A stretch of DNA of 64,000 nt, from NCBI GenBank assembly GCA_034933685.1, contig JAYFNB010000034.1, positions 14,444 to 78,443 of the forward strand, in the 5' to 3' direction. The stretch comes from UBA8514 sp034933685. Lineage in GTDB: Bacteria; Bacillota; Clostridia; Lachnospirales; Anaerotignaceae. Positions within the stretch are counted from its first letter, which is position 1. Every line of letters starts with the position of its first letter. Positions 1 through 9,099 of this stretch are shown one piece after another. The position numbers and the translations under genes were made by a program. The notes beneath the pieces are model-generated. The model ran no database searches, was not told where the DNA came from, and saw only the letters and a program-made list of their open reading frames with translations.

Positions 1-188
1 TTTGGTGGTAGACATGACATTACCTTATTGTTTTTTCTAAGAACACCATTGTCTTTAAATGTACTTTCCATTTTCTCTGGATATTCTATTGTAATAGGCA
101 GACTAGTAAACAACATATTTAGCTCTACTAACCTTTCCTGCTCATAAGACCCTGGTAATAGACACAAAGTACAGTCAGTAATTTGCAT
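1..188 (-). CDS. N-terminal fragment of a NifV-like (homocitrate synthase family) protein
   Basis: The first 62 codons of a gene that runs off the left edge of the window. The start ATG at 188 follows an AGGGTGGT ribosome site and lies 13 bp after the nifN-B stop, so it is the next gene of the nif operon. The opening residues MQITDCTLC resemble the I-x-D-x-T-L start of HMG-CoA-lyase-like aldolases, the family of NifV, which makes the homocitrate ligand of FeMo-co; the divergent sequence would fit one of the split NifV subunits of clostridia. The identification is an inference from position and about ten residues, because the catalytic part lies outside the window. Confidence 0.45.
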   Translation of the reverse strand, partial: MQITDCTLCLLPGSYEQERLVELNMLFTSLPITIEYPEKMESTFKDNGVLRKNNKVMSCLPP

Positions 189-200
189 GCGAGCACCACC

Positions 201-2846
201 CTATAAATTAACAGCTTTTCTTACAGCGTCTTCGATACGATCATACGTAGTAATAGAACGAATTCCCATTGCCGTTAACCTTTTACTGGGAGAATCACCA
301 ATACGTAACGCAAGTACTGCGCCACACTCTTTAATTGTTTTAATAATGCGTTCTATTCTATCTTCTGCGGCAAAATCACACTCTGCTGAGCCTTTACAAT
401 ACGGCATTACTTCTCGTTTTTCAATAAACTTAACACTAACACCATCACTTTCGTAAATATAAAATTCTTTGGCCTGACCAAAATGCTGATCGACCAAAAT
501 TCCGTTGCTTGTTGCTACGGCGATACGTTTCATAGTCTGCTCTGTAACGATTGTTTGCTGTCTCTTCCCTTGCCGAAAATCGAAAGAAATATCATTGTCC
601 AAAGTCCCTATTGCATCTGCCCGACATTGCTTACAATGAAGCATTTGTTTTAAATGTTGCTCACATTTTATACGCATCTGCATTACTTCTTTTTTATTTA
701 CCAAAGGCATATCTTCAAAGATACTGCCCTTAACAGGTATCATTTGCATAATATTAGTAATATCGCAATTAAGCTCCCGAACTTTTTTTACAATATCTTC
801 AATATGTTCATCATTTATACCCTTGAGCATAACAATATTCACTTTGCAAATTACCCCTCTGTCCGTCAAATACTTTAGCCCACTAAGCTGATTACCCAGC
901 AAAATACCAGCAGCTGCCTCCCCTGTATAACTCTGACCCATGAAGTCTATATGTTGATAAATCTTTGCACCTATAATTGGATCAACTGCATTAATGGTAA
1001 CAGTGACATGAGAGACGCCAAGGTCAATCAGTTCCTGAGCATAAATTGGCAACATCAAGCCATTGGTGGAAAGACAAAATGTAACATCCGGGTCTTCCTG
1101 ACGTATAAGGCGCAAAGTTTCTTTCGTTTCCGGAAAGTTTGCCAACGCATCTCCCGGTCCAGCTATGCCAACCACCGTAATATTAGGGACCTGTTCTTTT
1201 ACATATAAATATTTTTTCAAAGCTTCTTTCGGCAACAATACTTCTGTAGTGACACCGGGTCGGCTTTCATTTGGGCAATCATATTTACGCAAGCAATAAT
1301 TACATTGAATATTGCATTTTGGAGCAATTGGTAAATGAATTCTCCCAAACTGACCAGCACCACAGTTATAACAAGGATGTGTTTTGGTCTTACCACTATT
1401 TTTAGCATGAAGCTCTTCTCTTGTACGCGCAGCAGGTTCTGTTTCTGATAAATTAATATTCTGCCGGTCAAGCCCATTACCTTGATAATATTTTTTATAT
1501 TGCGTAGTACGAAAATTTTCTTCTACACCTAAAAGCAGTGCATTATTTATTTTATCCAACAAATCCAAAGACCCTTCGTACCCAAGCATGCGTACCCTTT
1601 GCCCGCCTACTTGATCATGAATTGGAAATCCACAACGTATAAGATTTAGACCAAGTTTAGCTGCAACTCTTCTACCATCACCATTACCAATCATTACGTT
1701 TGCCTTAGTTTCCACAGCGAGTTCTTCTATTTTGTCAAAATCTGCATTAGTTGCTATAAAATGTTTTTCGACAAACAATCTTTCACAAGCCTCTTGCACA
1801 TTATTTTCCAATATAGCCGCGAAACCCTTGCACTCACTGCCGGTAGCTGCTACAGTAGGAACTACTCCGCTTTCGCAGCACAAATCAGAAATGGCTTTAA
1901 CCGTATCCGGTTCACCAAAAATTACGGCACGGCCCAAAGCACTGTATTTATGTCCATCTACCAAAGCATCCAAATAACGTCTCCGTTGTGATTTTGTTGC
2001 TGAGGTCACAACAGCTCCTAATTTTTTCAAAACATTCAAAAAAGCATCTGTGTTTTTCACTCCCACAGGAAGAGGCATTCTTTTATACTGCACACCATAA
2101 TTATCAAATAAATATTTTGCCGGTGAATACTCATCTTCAACAAAACTACTCAGTTCCAGCGTAAACCTTGCACCACCCATTTGTGCGATTTCTTCTAAAG
2201 TAGTACCTCCCTCAGGCAAACGACTATATTCTGTATTATACCCACCATCGAGATTGTCTGATAAATCAGGGAATAAAATGTATTCTAAACCACTACTATC
2301 AAGGACTTCCCTCAGCCACCTAGTATCAGCAGGGGAAATTTGCCCGGTAACAACATTTATTTTATTGTTTGCACCTGTTTTCATTATGGTCTGAGCCAAA
2401 ACTGCATGCAAAGCTCTGAAAAATCCTTCATACTGCGTTCCCGCATATCCACTTGAGGAAACATGTATTATTTTCACTGTTTCGTTAGGATTTTCCTTAT
2501 AAAATTGATAAATGATACTTTTCACATCTTCTCCAATAGTTTCAGCCAAACAGGTTGTTGAAATACCTATTATTTCGGGGTTATATAGTTTAATGACATT
2601 TTTTATACCTTTAAGAAGGTTATCAGCACCACCAAAAACAGTTCCCTGCTCTGTCAGTGACGATGATGCCACATCAATTGGTTCATTGTAGTGAGTTGCC
2701 ATATGCCGCCTAATATATGTAGCGCAACCTTGAGACCCATGCAAGATACTAAAACAATGGCGAATACCAAATAATGCCGTAACCGATCCCATAGGCATAC
2801 ACATCTTACAAGGGTTTACATTAAGATTAACCAAATTCATACTCAT
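201..2846 (-). CDS. nifN-B: NifN-NifB fusion with C-terminal NifX-like domain (FeMo-co biosynthesis)
   Basis: A three-part protein of about 880 residues. Residues 1-450 are NifN-like, with NPCKMC, HGSQGC and TTCLAETIGED as in NifK/NifN. Residues about 480-770 are NifB, a radical-SAM enzyme that builds the 8Fe-9S-C NifB-co precursor; the cluster motif CNIQCNYC is intact. The last 105 residues (from MKRIAVATSNG) form a NifX/NafY-like carrier domain. NifB-co would thus be made and handed to the NifEN scaffold within one chain. Fused nifN-B is known from Clostridium pasteurianum. ATG at 2846 was chosen because TGAGGT lies 8 nt upstream; a GTG at 2861 and an ATG at 2840 are also in frame. The gene follows nifE closely, which implies co-transcription. 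Confidence 0.95.
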   Translation of the reverse strand: MSMNLVNLNVNPCKMCMPMGSVTALFGIRHCFSILHGSQGCATYIRRHMATHYNEPIDVASSSLTEQGTVFGGADNLLKGIKNVIKLYNPEIIGISTTCLAETIGEDVKSIIYQFYKENPNETVKIIHVSSSGYAGTQYEGFFRALHAVLAQTIMKTGANNKINVVTGQISPADTRWLREVLDSSGLEYILFPDLSDNLDGGYNTEYSRLPEGGTTLEEIAQMGGARFTLELSSFVEDEYSPAKYLFDNYGVQYKRMPLPVGVKNTDAFLNVLKKLGAVVTSATKSQRRRYLDALVDGHKYSALGRAVIFGEPDTVKAISDLCCESGVVPTVAATGSECKGFAAILENNVQEACERLFVEKHFIATNADFDKIEELAVETKANVMIGNGDGRRVAAKLGLNLIRCGFPIHDQVGGQRVRMLGYEGSLDLLDKINNALLLGVEENFRTTQYKKYYQGNGLDRQNINLSETEPAARTREELHAKNSGKTKTHPCYNCGAGQFGRIHLPIAPKCNIQCNYCLRKYDCPNESRPGVTTEVLLPKEALKKYLYVKEQVPNITVVGIAGPGDALANFPETKETLRLIRQEDPDVTFCLSTNGLMLPIYAQELIDLGVSHVTVTINAVDPIIGAKIYQHIDFMGQSYTGEAAAGILLGNQLSGLKYLTDRGVICKVNIVMLKGINDEHIEDIVKKVRELNCDITNIMQMIPVKGSIFEDMPLVNKKEVMQMRIKCEQHLKQMLHCKQCRADAIGTLDNDISFDFRQGKRQQTIVTEQTMKRIAVATSNGILVDQHFGQAKEFYIYESDGVSVKFIEKREVMPYCKGSAECDFAAEDRIERIIKTIKECGAVLALRIGDSPSKRLTAMGIRSITTYDRIEDAVRKAVNL

Positions 2847-2867
2847 AGTCTGCAACCTCACTTTATC

Positions 2868-4211
2868 TCAATCTAATAAATCCCATACAGGACTGTTAAT
2901 GCTCAGATTAATTTCTTCCACGAAATTTCTTACTCCCTCATACCCAGCTAGCGCATGTTTTCTTTCATGATTATGATCACAAAAAGCTATCCCCAACTTA
3001 TAAGCCAAAGGTCTTTCTTTAACTCCTCCTACTAATATGTCCGCCTTTTTTTCTTTCATAAATGTTTCAAGCTCTGACGGATTTGCATCATCCATAATAA
3101 TAGTCCCAGAATTACTTAGTTGCCGAATGATATCATAATCTTCTTTTTGTCCTGTTTGCGTACCAACTACAACTGTCTCAATGCCTAGCTCATTAAACTG
3201 ACGAATAAGTGAGATAGCCTTAAATCCTCCCCCGACGTAAATCGCAGCTTTTTTCCCTACAAGTCTTGGTTTGTACTTATCTAGAAAACTTTGCAATCCA
3301 GCACTTTCTGTTTGTGTTAATTCTTCTGCCTTAGCTATAACCTCTTTATTACCAACAGCTTGTGCAACTCTCAATATAGAATTACTAGTATCCTCAACTC
3401 CAAAAAAGCTAACCTTAATAAAAGGAATTCCCCACTCTTCTTCCATCCTTTTAGCAAGATAAGTGCTAGAACCTGCACACTGAACAATATTCAGCGAAGC
3501 TTTTGAAGCCGTCTGTAAGGTTTGCATTGAAGCATCGCCGGTAATTGTAGCATTAACTTTGATGCCAATTTTCTTTAAATATCCTTCAATAATCCACATT
3601 TCTCCCGAAAGATTATAGTCACCTAAGATGTTGATACTTCCAGGAATTTTTGAACCATCATAAGCAGGCGCTATGACCTTCATTATGGCATCGCAAGCTA
3701 ACTTATATCCTTGACTCTTCGTTCCTGAAAACCCCGGTGCTTTAACAGGAATAACCAATATTTTATATTTTTCTGTAGCTGCCCTGCATACAGCCTCTAT
3801 ATCATCACCTATCACACCAACAATACAGGTAGCGTAAACAAAAATCAGTTTAGCTCCGTGTTTCGCAACAACTTCATCAACAGCAGCTTCAAGAATTTTT
3901 GTTCCACCGAAAATAATATCCCGTTCTTTAAGGTCTGTAGAAAAACTATTGCGAAAAACATCGCTGCCGCTAGTTAAACTACCTCTAATATCCCAAGTAT
4001 AACTTGAACATCCTATTGGTCCATGAATAATGTGGAAGGCATCAGTAATAGGATTTAATACGACACGGGCACCACAATAAACACAGGCCCTTTGGCTGAC
4101 TGCACCTGATACGCTTTCTTTCTCACAGCTTATGCCACTACCGTCACCCTGACAGCAAAAATCACTGCTTATAATAGATTTTTTTCTTTCTTCTAAGATG
4201 TCTGCCGTCAT
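2868..4211 (-). CDS. nifE: Nitrogenase FeMo-cofactor scaffold protein NifE
   Basis: NifE forms an alpha2-beta2 complex with NifN on which NifB-co is matured to FeMo-co. The protein is 447 residues, normal for the family. Diagnostic blocks are SVSGAVSQRACVYCGARVV, HGPIGCSSYTWD, YATCIVGVIGDD and the C-terminal AGYEGVRNFVEE, which hold the Cys residues of the P-cluster-like 4Fe-4S site. AAGAAGG precedes the ATG by 8 nt. Here its partner NifN is supplied by the NifN-B fusion directly downstream. A 105-bp gap containing a strong stem-loop separates it from nifK. Confidence 0.96.
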   Translation of the reverse strand: MTADILEERKKSIISSDFCCQGDGSGISCEKESVSGAVSQRACVYCGARVVLNPITDAFHIIHGPIGCSSYTWDIRGSLTSGSDVFRNSFSTDLKERDIIFGGTKILEAAVDEVVAKHGAKLIFVYATCIVGVIGDDIEAVCRAATEKYKILVIPVKAPGFSGTKSQGYKLACDAIMKVIAPAYDGSKIPGSINILGDYNLSGEMWIIEGYLKKIGIKVNATITGDASMQTLQTASKASLNIVQCAGSSTYLAKRMEEEWGIPFIKVSFFGVEDTSNSILRVAQAVGNKEVIAKAEELTQTESAGLQSFLDKYKPRLVGKKAAIYVGGGFKAISLIRQFNELGIETVVVGTQTGQKEDYDIIRQLSNSGTIIMDDANPSELETFMKEKKADILVGGVKERPLAYKLGIAFCDHNHERKHALAGYEGVRNFVEEINLSINSPVWDLLD

Positions 4212-4244
4212 AATATAACCTTCTTTACATTATAGTTAAACAAT

Positions 4245-4294
4245 AAGGGAACTTTTGCTACAATGCCTACGACACTGTACGCAAAAGTCCCCTT
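4245..4294 (-). promoter_or_regulatory. Intercistronic stem-loop between nifK and nifE
   Basis: An inverted repeat of about 14 bp (AAGGGGACTTTTGC pairing with GCAAAAGTTCCCTT) with a further pairable segment inside, giving a roughly 50-nt hairpin. No run of T follows it in the minus direction, so it is unlikely to be an efficient terminator. It lies exactly between the structural genes (nifHDK) and the assembly genes (nifE onward). A role in mRNA processing or differential stability is inferred. Confidence 0.6.
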
Positions 4295-4316
4295 GGAAAA
4301 GATGAACTACAGTAAA

Positions 4317-5684
4317 TCAGAGTACTATTTCTAAATCTTCATCTGCACAAATACGATCCTGTTTATCCAAAATGGCATTCAAAATCATTTCCACCAAGCG
4401 CAGGGCTCCTTTATAACCAACTATAGGTTGCAAAGCGTGAGCATGCCTGTCTAGAACAGGGAATCCTGCTCTAACCATTGGAATATCTTCAGCCTTAGCT
4501 ATTTGCTTACCATAAGTAGTTCCAATCAAAATATCAACTGTTTCATTTTTAATCCATTGATGTAATTCAAACAAGTCTCCTGCTGCTTTTACTTGGCACT
4601 GATCAGCAACACCATATTTATTGAGCAAAACTTGTGCCTTTTTGCTAAAAGAATCCATAGGCGTACCTGTAAGCATATATTTAGGAATCATTCCCATTTC
4701 CAATACAAGAGATGCAATGCCTAAAACAGTATCAGGATCCCCATAAATAGCAGCTTTTTTACCAAAAACATGTGCAGAAGAATCCAACATAATGTCGACT
4801 ATTTGTCCCCGCTCTTCTTCCAAAGAATATGGTACTTCTGCATTGGTAAGTCTAGTTAAAGACATAATATATTCATCAGTATTTGTTATGCCAATAGGTA
4901 ATGGCATTATGTCAGACTCGATGTTACACTTGCGTTTTAAAACCATGCAGGGTTCTTGCTCGGTAATTTCACCTAGTGCAATGATTCTCCTAACAGCTCC
5001 GAGTTTTTTTATATCAGCTACCTTTGTCCCTCCTTTAGGATACATGCTGTACCTCCCGGTAATAGGAGCATCCATTACTCCGCTGGTATCAGGAAACATA
5101 ATATAATCGGCTTTGACAAGTTCTGCTATACGCTTCATTTCACGCATATCACCGGGATTCACAAATCCAGGGAAAATGCCAATTTTACCATTACATATAT
5201 CAGCTTTCTCTGCCAAATATTCTATAAACCCCGCCATCATATTAAAAAACCCATTAATATGAGAACCTACATAACTTGGTGTATTGCAATGAATTACCAT
5301 CTTCCCTGTTGGTATGTCCATTTGTTGAATATATGTGTTAAGATCATCGCCAATAGTTTCAGATAAACAGGTAGTATGACAGGCAATAATATCAGGATCA
5401 TATATATCAAAAATGTTTTTTACAGCTGTTTTAACATTACTGCCTCCACCAAAAACACACGCCCCTTCGGAAAAGGAGCTTGTCGTAGCAATAGCCGGTT
5501 CCTTAAAATGTCTCGCCAATACGGAACGGTGATAAGATACACAGCCTTGAGAGCCATGACTGTGAGGCATGCACTTGTGCACACCTAAAGCACAGTAAAG
5601 TGCGCCTACCGGTTGGCAAGTTTTGCAAGGATTAATACGCAGAGCTTTTCTTTCAGTAATTTCTTTGGGTGTAAGATCTAACAT
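4317..5684 (-). CDS. nifK: Nitrogenase MoFe protein beta chain NifK
   Basis: Beta subunit of dinitrogenase; with NifD it holds the P-cluster and relays electrons to FeMo-co. At 455 residues it is the short clostridial type without the N-terminal extension of the proteobacterial protein. P-cluster Cys residues appear in NPCKTCQPVGA, HGSQGCVSY and TTCLSETIGDD. The C-terminal PIVGYKGALRLVE block is typical. The start ATG overlaps the nifD stop by one base (TAATG), indicating translational coupling of the alpha and beta chains, and GGAGGAG lies just upstream. Confidence 0.97.
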   Translation of the reverse strand: MLDLTPKEITERKALRINPCKTCQPVGALYCALGVHKCMPHSHGSQGCVSYHRSVLARHFKEPAIATTSSFSEGACVFGGGSNVKTAVKNIFDIYDPDIIACHTTCLSETIGDDLNTYIQQMDIPTGKMVIHCNTPSYVGSHINGFFNMMAGFIEYLAEKADICNGKIGIFPGFVNPGDMREMKRIAELVKADYIMFPDTSGVMDAPITGRYSMYPKGGTKVADIKKLGAVRRIIALGEITEQEPCMVLKRKCNIESDIMPLPIGITNTDEYIMSLTRLTNAEVPYSLEEERGQIVDIMLDSSAHVFGKKAAIYGDPDTVLGIASLVLEMGMIPKYMLTGTPMDSFSKKAQVLLNKYGVADQCQVKAAGDLFELHQWIKNETVDILIGTTYGKQIAKAEDIPMVRAGFPVLDRHAHALQPIVGYKGALRLVEMILNAILDKQDRICADEDLEIVL

Positions 5685-7276
5685 TATTGAGCTCCTCCAA
5701 TCTTACCCATAAGAGTAGAAGTAGTTTTCCAAGGTGCCTCAATAAGTTTCCACGCAGGTGCATAAATCGCCATGTAAGAATCCCTAGCAAAATTCAGTGC
5801 TCCTTGAAAACAAGAGTATGGACCACTATAGTCATATGAATGCAATTGACGTGCTGGCATTCCTGCTTTTACCATCATATATTTGTCTTTGATGCCGGAA
5901 TAAAAAATGTCAGGCTTAAATATTTCCATTAGTTTTTCTGTTTCATAATGGTTAAAATCATCTACGGTAATCGTGCCTGAGTCCATATCCCGAAACATCC
6001 CTTTATATTCCTCAAGTTCAATCTTATCCTTGAGCTCTTCAAAGCGTTCCCGGTCAATGACAAGACGATATTTTGCTTCATCTTTATTTACCGTTATTTC
6101 TTCAATGTTTTTGCTATCCGCATCAAGCTTAATACTAGGAAGCACATCACGACCCTCGTAGTCATCTCTATGAGCAAATTCATACCCGCCAATGATCGTC
6201 TTCACCCCTAATTCCTTAAGTAAAGATTGGTAATGATGGGTTCTAGAACCACCTACGAATATACCTGCTGTTTTACCGGCAAGTTTTTCTTTATAAAAAT
6301 CTAAATCACCGGTTATAGCAGCATATTCATCCGCTATAACTTCTTCAGTTTTAGCAGTAATAACCGGATCGTTAAAATACATTGCCATTTCTCTTAGGCT
6401 GCGAATCGTTTCTTGAATGCCTATACAATTTACCTTCAACCAATCAATACCATATTTTGTTTTCATCATTTCAGCAATATAGTTAATTGAGCGATGGCAC
6501 ATTACGAGGTTTAAGTCTGCTATGTGGGAATCCTTAATTCCTTCGTAACTGCCATCTCCTGTAAAAACATTCAGCACTTCATAGCCAATACGCTTTAATA
6601 CTCTCGAAGTTTCCCAACCATCTCCACCTATATTGTACTCACCCAAAATATTAACAGTGTGTTTTCCTGCATGGGGAAGAGCATCCCCAGTGCCAATAAT
6701 ATGTTTCATCAAACCATTATTTGCTATATGATGCCCCGCTGATTGGCTAACGCCCCTATACCCTTCACAACTAAAAGCCACACATTGAATTTTAAATGCT
6801 TCTTGAGCCCAAGTTGCAACAGCTTGAATGTCATCACCAATAAGACCTATAGGACATGTAGAACAAATTAAAACACACTCCGGATGAAAAATTTCAACAG
6901 CTTCCTTGATTGCTTGTTTTAATTTTTTCTCACCACCAAATACTATGTCCGATTCTTGCATATCAGTTGTAAAACAATATTGAATGAAATTGCGTCCGTC
7001 TGGATTATTTGCTTTATTTCGACGAGTTCCCCAAGAATAAAATCCACATCCAACAGGTCCATGAGTAATAGTTACCACATCACGCAAAGGTCCAAGAACA
7101 ACTCCTTTACACCCTGCATAACAGCATCCGCGATTAACCATCATACCTGGGATACTACGACTATTGGCCGCTATCTCTTGAGAAACTCCGCTTTCTTCCA
7201 GCTGCACTATGTGATCCTTACGATTTTTAAATACCTTTGCAGTATAATTATCTAAAATTTTTTCACGTTCCTGCAT
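5684..7276 (-). CDS. nifD: Nitrogenase MoFe protein alpha chain NifD
   Basis: Alpha subunit carrying the FeMo-cofactor active site. The cofactor ligands are visible: Cys in NLVMCHRSINYI and His in LHSYDYSGPY. The Gln and His that surround the cofactor are in CEGYRGVSQSAGHH, and the P-cluster Cys residues are in GCCYAGC, HGPVGCGFYS and CSTCPIGLIGDD. The 530-residue length includes an insertion near residues 390-440 (rich in Asp, Glu and Lys) that is characteristic of clostridial NifD. These residues place it with molybdenum rather than vanadium or iron-only enzymes. AAGGAGGAACT precedes the ATG. Confidence 0.97.
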   Translation of the reverse strand: MQEREKILDNYTAKVFKNRKDHIVQLEESGVSQEIAANSRSIPGMMVNRGCCYAGCKGVVLGPLRDVVTITHGPVGCGFYSWGTRRNKANNPDGRNFIQYCFTTDMQESDIVFGGEKKLKQAIKEAVEIFHPECVLICSTCPIGLIGDDIQAVATWAQEAFKIQCVAFSCEGYRGVSQSAGHHIANNGLMKHIIGTGDALPHAGKHTVNILGEYNIGGDGWETSRVLKRIGYEVLNVFTGDGSYEGIKDSHIADLNLVMCHRSINYIAEMMKTKYGIDWLKVNCIGIQETIRSLREMAMYFNDPVITAKTEEVIADEYAAITGDLDFYKEKLAGKTAGIFVGGSRTHHYQSLLKELGVKTIIGGYEFAHRDDYEGRDVLPSIKLDADSKNIEEITVNKDEAKYRLVIDRERFEELKDKIELEEYKGMFRDMDSGTITVDDFNHYETEKLMEIFKPDIFYSGIKDKYMMVKAGMPARQLHSYDYSGPYSCFQGALNFARDSYMAIYAPAWKLIEAPWKTTSTLMGKIGGAQ

Positions 7277-7290
7277 GCCTAAGTTCCTCC

Positions 7291-7683
7291 TTATTCATGA
7301 AATTCTCTGTCCTGCGTTTCGCCGGTACGAATGTTATAACCTAGCCCGATAGGCAAAACGAAAATTTTACCATCCCCGGGATTACCGGTTTGGTTGACTT
7401 CGATGATGGTTTTAATTGCAACTGGTACGATTTCATCATCCACGACCAAAGAAAAACAACGCCTAGGAACAAGGCGGATACTTTCTACAAGGCTCTCGCC
7501 CATTTCATTTGCCGGAACTTCACCTGAATTATCCAAAATTACTTGTCGTGCTATAGAAGCCAGAGGTTTCTTACCACGGCCAACTCCTTTTGAACAAGTA
7601 AAAGATGGTAATCCAGCTCTGGCCAAGGCATCCCTTGTATCATTAACTTTGTTAAGCCGTATAAACGCCATAATTTCTTTCAT
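7291..7683 (-). CDS. nifI2: Nitrogenase PII-family regulator NifI2
   Basis: GlnB-family protein encoded between nifH and nifD, the position diagnostic of NifI2. In methanogens and clostridia, NifI1 and NifI2 form a complex that binds dinitrogenase and switches nitrogenase off in response to 2-oxoglutarate and nitrogen status. The ATG at 7683 (MKEIMAFIRL) is preceded by GAGGGGG; upstream in-frame codons have no ribosome site and would overlap nifI1. The product is 130 residues. The C-terminal GDGKIFVLPI block is the PII core, and the loop carrying GVGRGKK is the T-loop region. It acts on the NifDK encoded immediately downstream. Confidence 0.93.
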   Translation of the reverse strand: MKEIMAFIRLNKVNDTRDALARAGLPSFTCSKGVGRGKKPLASIARQVILDNSGEVPANEMGESLVESIRLVPRRCFSLVVDDEIVPVAIKTIIEVNQTGNPGDGKIFVLPIGLGYNIRTGETQDREFHE

Positions 7684-7696
7684 TGTCAGTACCCCC

Positions 7697-8020
7697 TCAT
7701 AGCCCAGGTTTACCGGTACTAATAGTGTATGCCTCATCTACTGCCACAACAAAAATACGTCCATCACCGAAGTTACCATTACCTGTTTTGGCAGTTTTCA
7801 TGATAATGCGGATGATATCATCTTTGTCTTTATCTTCAGCAACAATAATCAATAAATCTTTTTGAATTTCATCATAATGGACTTCACCAACAGTAATTCC
7901 TTTTTGGCGTCCACGCCCATAAACTTCTTCCTTAGTAACACCAATATATCCCGCATCATGCAATTCAGATAAAACAAAACCAGATTTTTCAGGTCGAACT
8001 ACCGCACGAATCATAATCAT
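7697..8020 (-). CDS. nifI1: Nitrogenase PII-family regulator NifI1
   Basis: First of the paired PII-like proteins, 107 residues. The fold is evident from the N-terminal IRAVVRPEK, the T-loop region VYGRGRQKGI and the C-terminal FGDGRIFVVAVD. NifI1 supplies the nucleotide-binding partner of NifI2 in post-translational inhibition of nitrogenase. AGAGGTGG lies 7 nt before the ATG. The 13-bp gap to nifI2 and 36-bp gap to nifH place all three in one transcript. Confidence 0.93.
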   Translation of the reverse strand: MIMIRAVVRPEKSGFVLSELHDAGYIGVTKEEVYGRGRQKGITVGEVHYDEIQKDLLIIVAEDKDKDDIIRIIMKTAKTGNGNFGDGRIFVVAVDEAYTISTGKPGL

Positions 8021-8056
8021 ATATTTTCCACCTCTCGCAATTAACTTTTATATGGG

Positions 8057-8875
8057 TTAGCCTAAAATTCCAAACTCCATTAACAGCTGTTCTAAGCGCT
8101 CCTGTTCCATTGGTTTTGGGATAATAAACATATCATTGCCGTCAATTTTTTTAGCAAGCTGCATATACTCATCAGCCTGCCCGCAAGTAGGATCAAATTC
8201 AATAACTGTTTTTCTATTGATTTCTGCACGTTGAACCATGTTATCGCGTGGTACAAAATGAATCATTTGTGTCCCAATTTCTTTGGCCACAGCAGCAACC
8301 AAATCTGCTTCACCATCAACATTACGACTATTGCAAATAAGACCACCCAAACGAACACCACCAGTTTGAGCGTATTTTGTAATACCTTTGGCAATATTGT
8401 TAGCTGCGTACAAAGCCATCATTTCGCCTGAACATACAATGTAAATTTCTTTTGCCTTACCTTCACGAATTGGCATTGCGAAACCACCGCAAACAACATC
8501 TCCTAAAACATCATAAAACACATAATCTAAATCAGACTCATATGCGCCTAGTCTTTCTAGCAAAGTAATAGACGTTATTATACCTCGCCCAGCACAACCA
8601 ACACCTGGTTCTGGGCCACCTGACTCTACACATCTAATTCCACCATAGCCGGCTTTTAATACTAAATCCAATTCAACATCATCACCGGCTTCACGTAAAG
8701 TGTCCAAAACAGTTTGCTGTGCCAATCCACCCAGTATTAACCTAGTCGAATCAGCCTTGGGGTCGCAGCCAACAATCATGATTTTTTTACCCATTGTAGC
8801 CAGTCCTGCATTAAGATTTTGGGTAGTTGTAGATTTTCCAATACCGCCTTTACCATAAATAGCTACTTGTCTCAT
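8057..8875 (-). CDS. nifH: Nitrogenase iron protein NifH (dinitrogenase reductase)
   Basis: ATP-dependent reductase that donates electrons to NifDK and also functions in FeMo-co maturation. P-loop GKGGIGKS begins at residue 8. The two Cys ligands of the subunit-bridging 4Fe-4S cluster are in GVGCAGRGI and DVVCGGFAMP, and the Arg of CAGRG is the ADP-ribosylation site known in other species. The start at 8875 (MRQVAIYGKGG) is set by GGAGGGAAG just upstream and gives the standard length of 272 residues; a longer frame would add 11 non-homologous residues. It is the first gene of the operon, behind a leader of about 215 nt with a terminator. Confidence 0.98.
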   Translation of the reverse strand: MRQVAIYGKGGIGKSTTTQNLNAGLATMGKKIMIVGCDPKADSTRLILGGLAQQTVLDTLREAGDDVELDLVLKAGYGGIRCVESGGPEPGVGCAGRGIITSITLLERLGAYESDLDYVFYDVLGDVVCGGFAMPIREGKAKEIYIVCSGEMMALYAANNIAKGITKYAQTGGVRLGGLICNSRNVDGEADLVAAVAKEIGTQMIHFVPRDNMVQRAEINRKTVIEFDPTCGQADEYMQLAKKIDGNDMFIIPKPMEQERLEQLLMEFGILG

Positions 8876-9093
8876 TTGAACTTCCCTCCAAACTATTATT
8901 TTCCCCATAGTTTAATACGCTTTAAATAATAAAAAAAACAGCCTTCGGCATGATGAAACCATACCATCAGACTGCTTTGTCGCTGCTGCTACAGACAGAC
9001 CTTTGAACCTTCCAAAGTTTATTATTTGAATTACGCAAAAACTCGAGTGGAACTTAGTCAAAAGCTCAATATTTACTCTTTTGCTAAGAACTT
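8876..9093 (-). promoter_or_regulatory. Structured 5' leader of the nif operon
   Basis: About 215 nt lie between the inferred transcription start (near 9093) and the nifH ATG. The RNA can form a 5' hairpin (CTTAGCAAAAG paired with CTTTTG-A-CTAAG, 9053-9088), a short hairpin CTTTG/CAAAG (9001-9017) and, further on, an intrinsic terminator (8931-8974). Such a layout implies premature termination with regulated antitermination. I checked for the paired hexaloop hairpins of ANTAR-protein targets and did not find a convincing match, so the sensor is unknown. Confidence 0.6.
8931..8974 (-). terminator. Intrinsic terminator inside the nifH leader (attenuator)
   Basis: On the minus strand a 36-nt hairpin (CAGTCT paired with AGGCTG, then GGTATG with CATGCC) is followed at once by eight T. 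It sits 55 nt upstream of the nifH ATG and downstream of the promoter, so it would stop nif transcription unless it is overcome. Confidence 0.75.
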
Positions 9094-9099
9094 AGACAA

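Noticed and set aside
1217..1477. 86-codon minus-strand frame
   Set aside because: It lies wholly within the NifB domain of nifN-B in a different frame.
8876..9093. ANTAR-type dual hairpin in the nifH leader
   Set aside because: The hairpins found have loops of 7 or more nt, or lack the A1/G4 hexaloop expected for ANTAR targets, so the assignment was not made.
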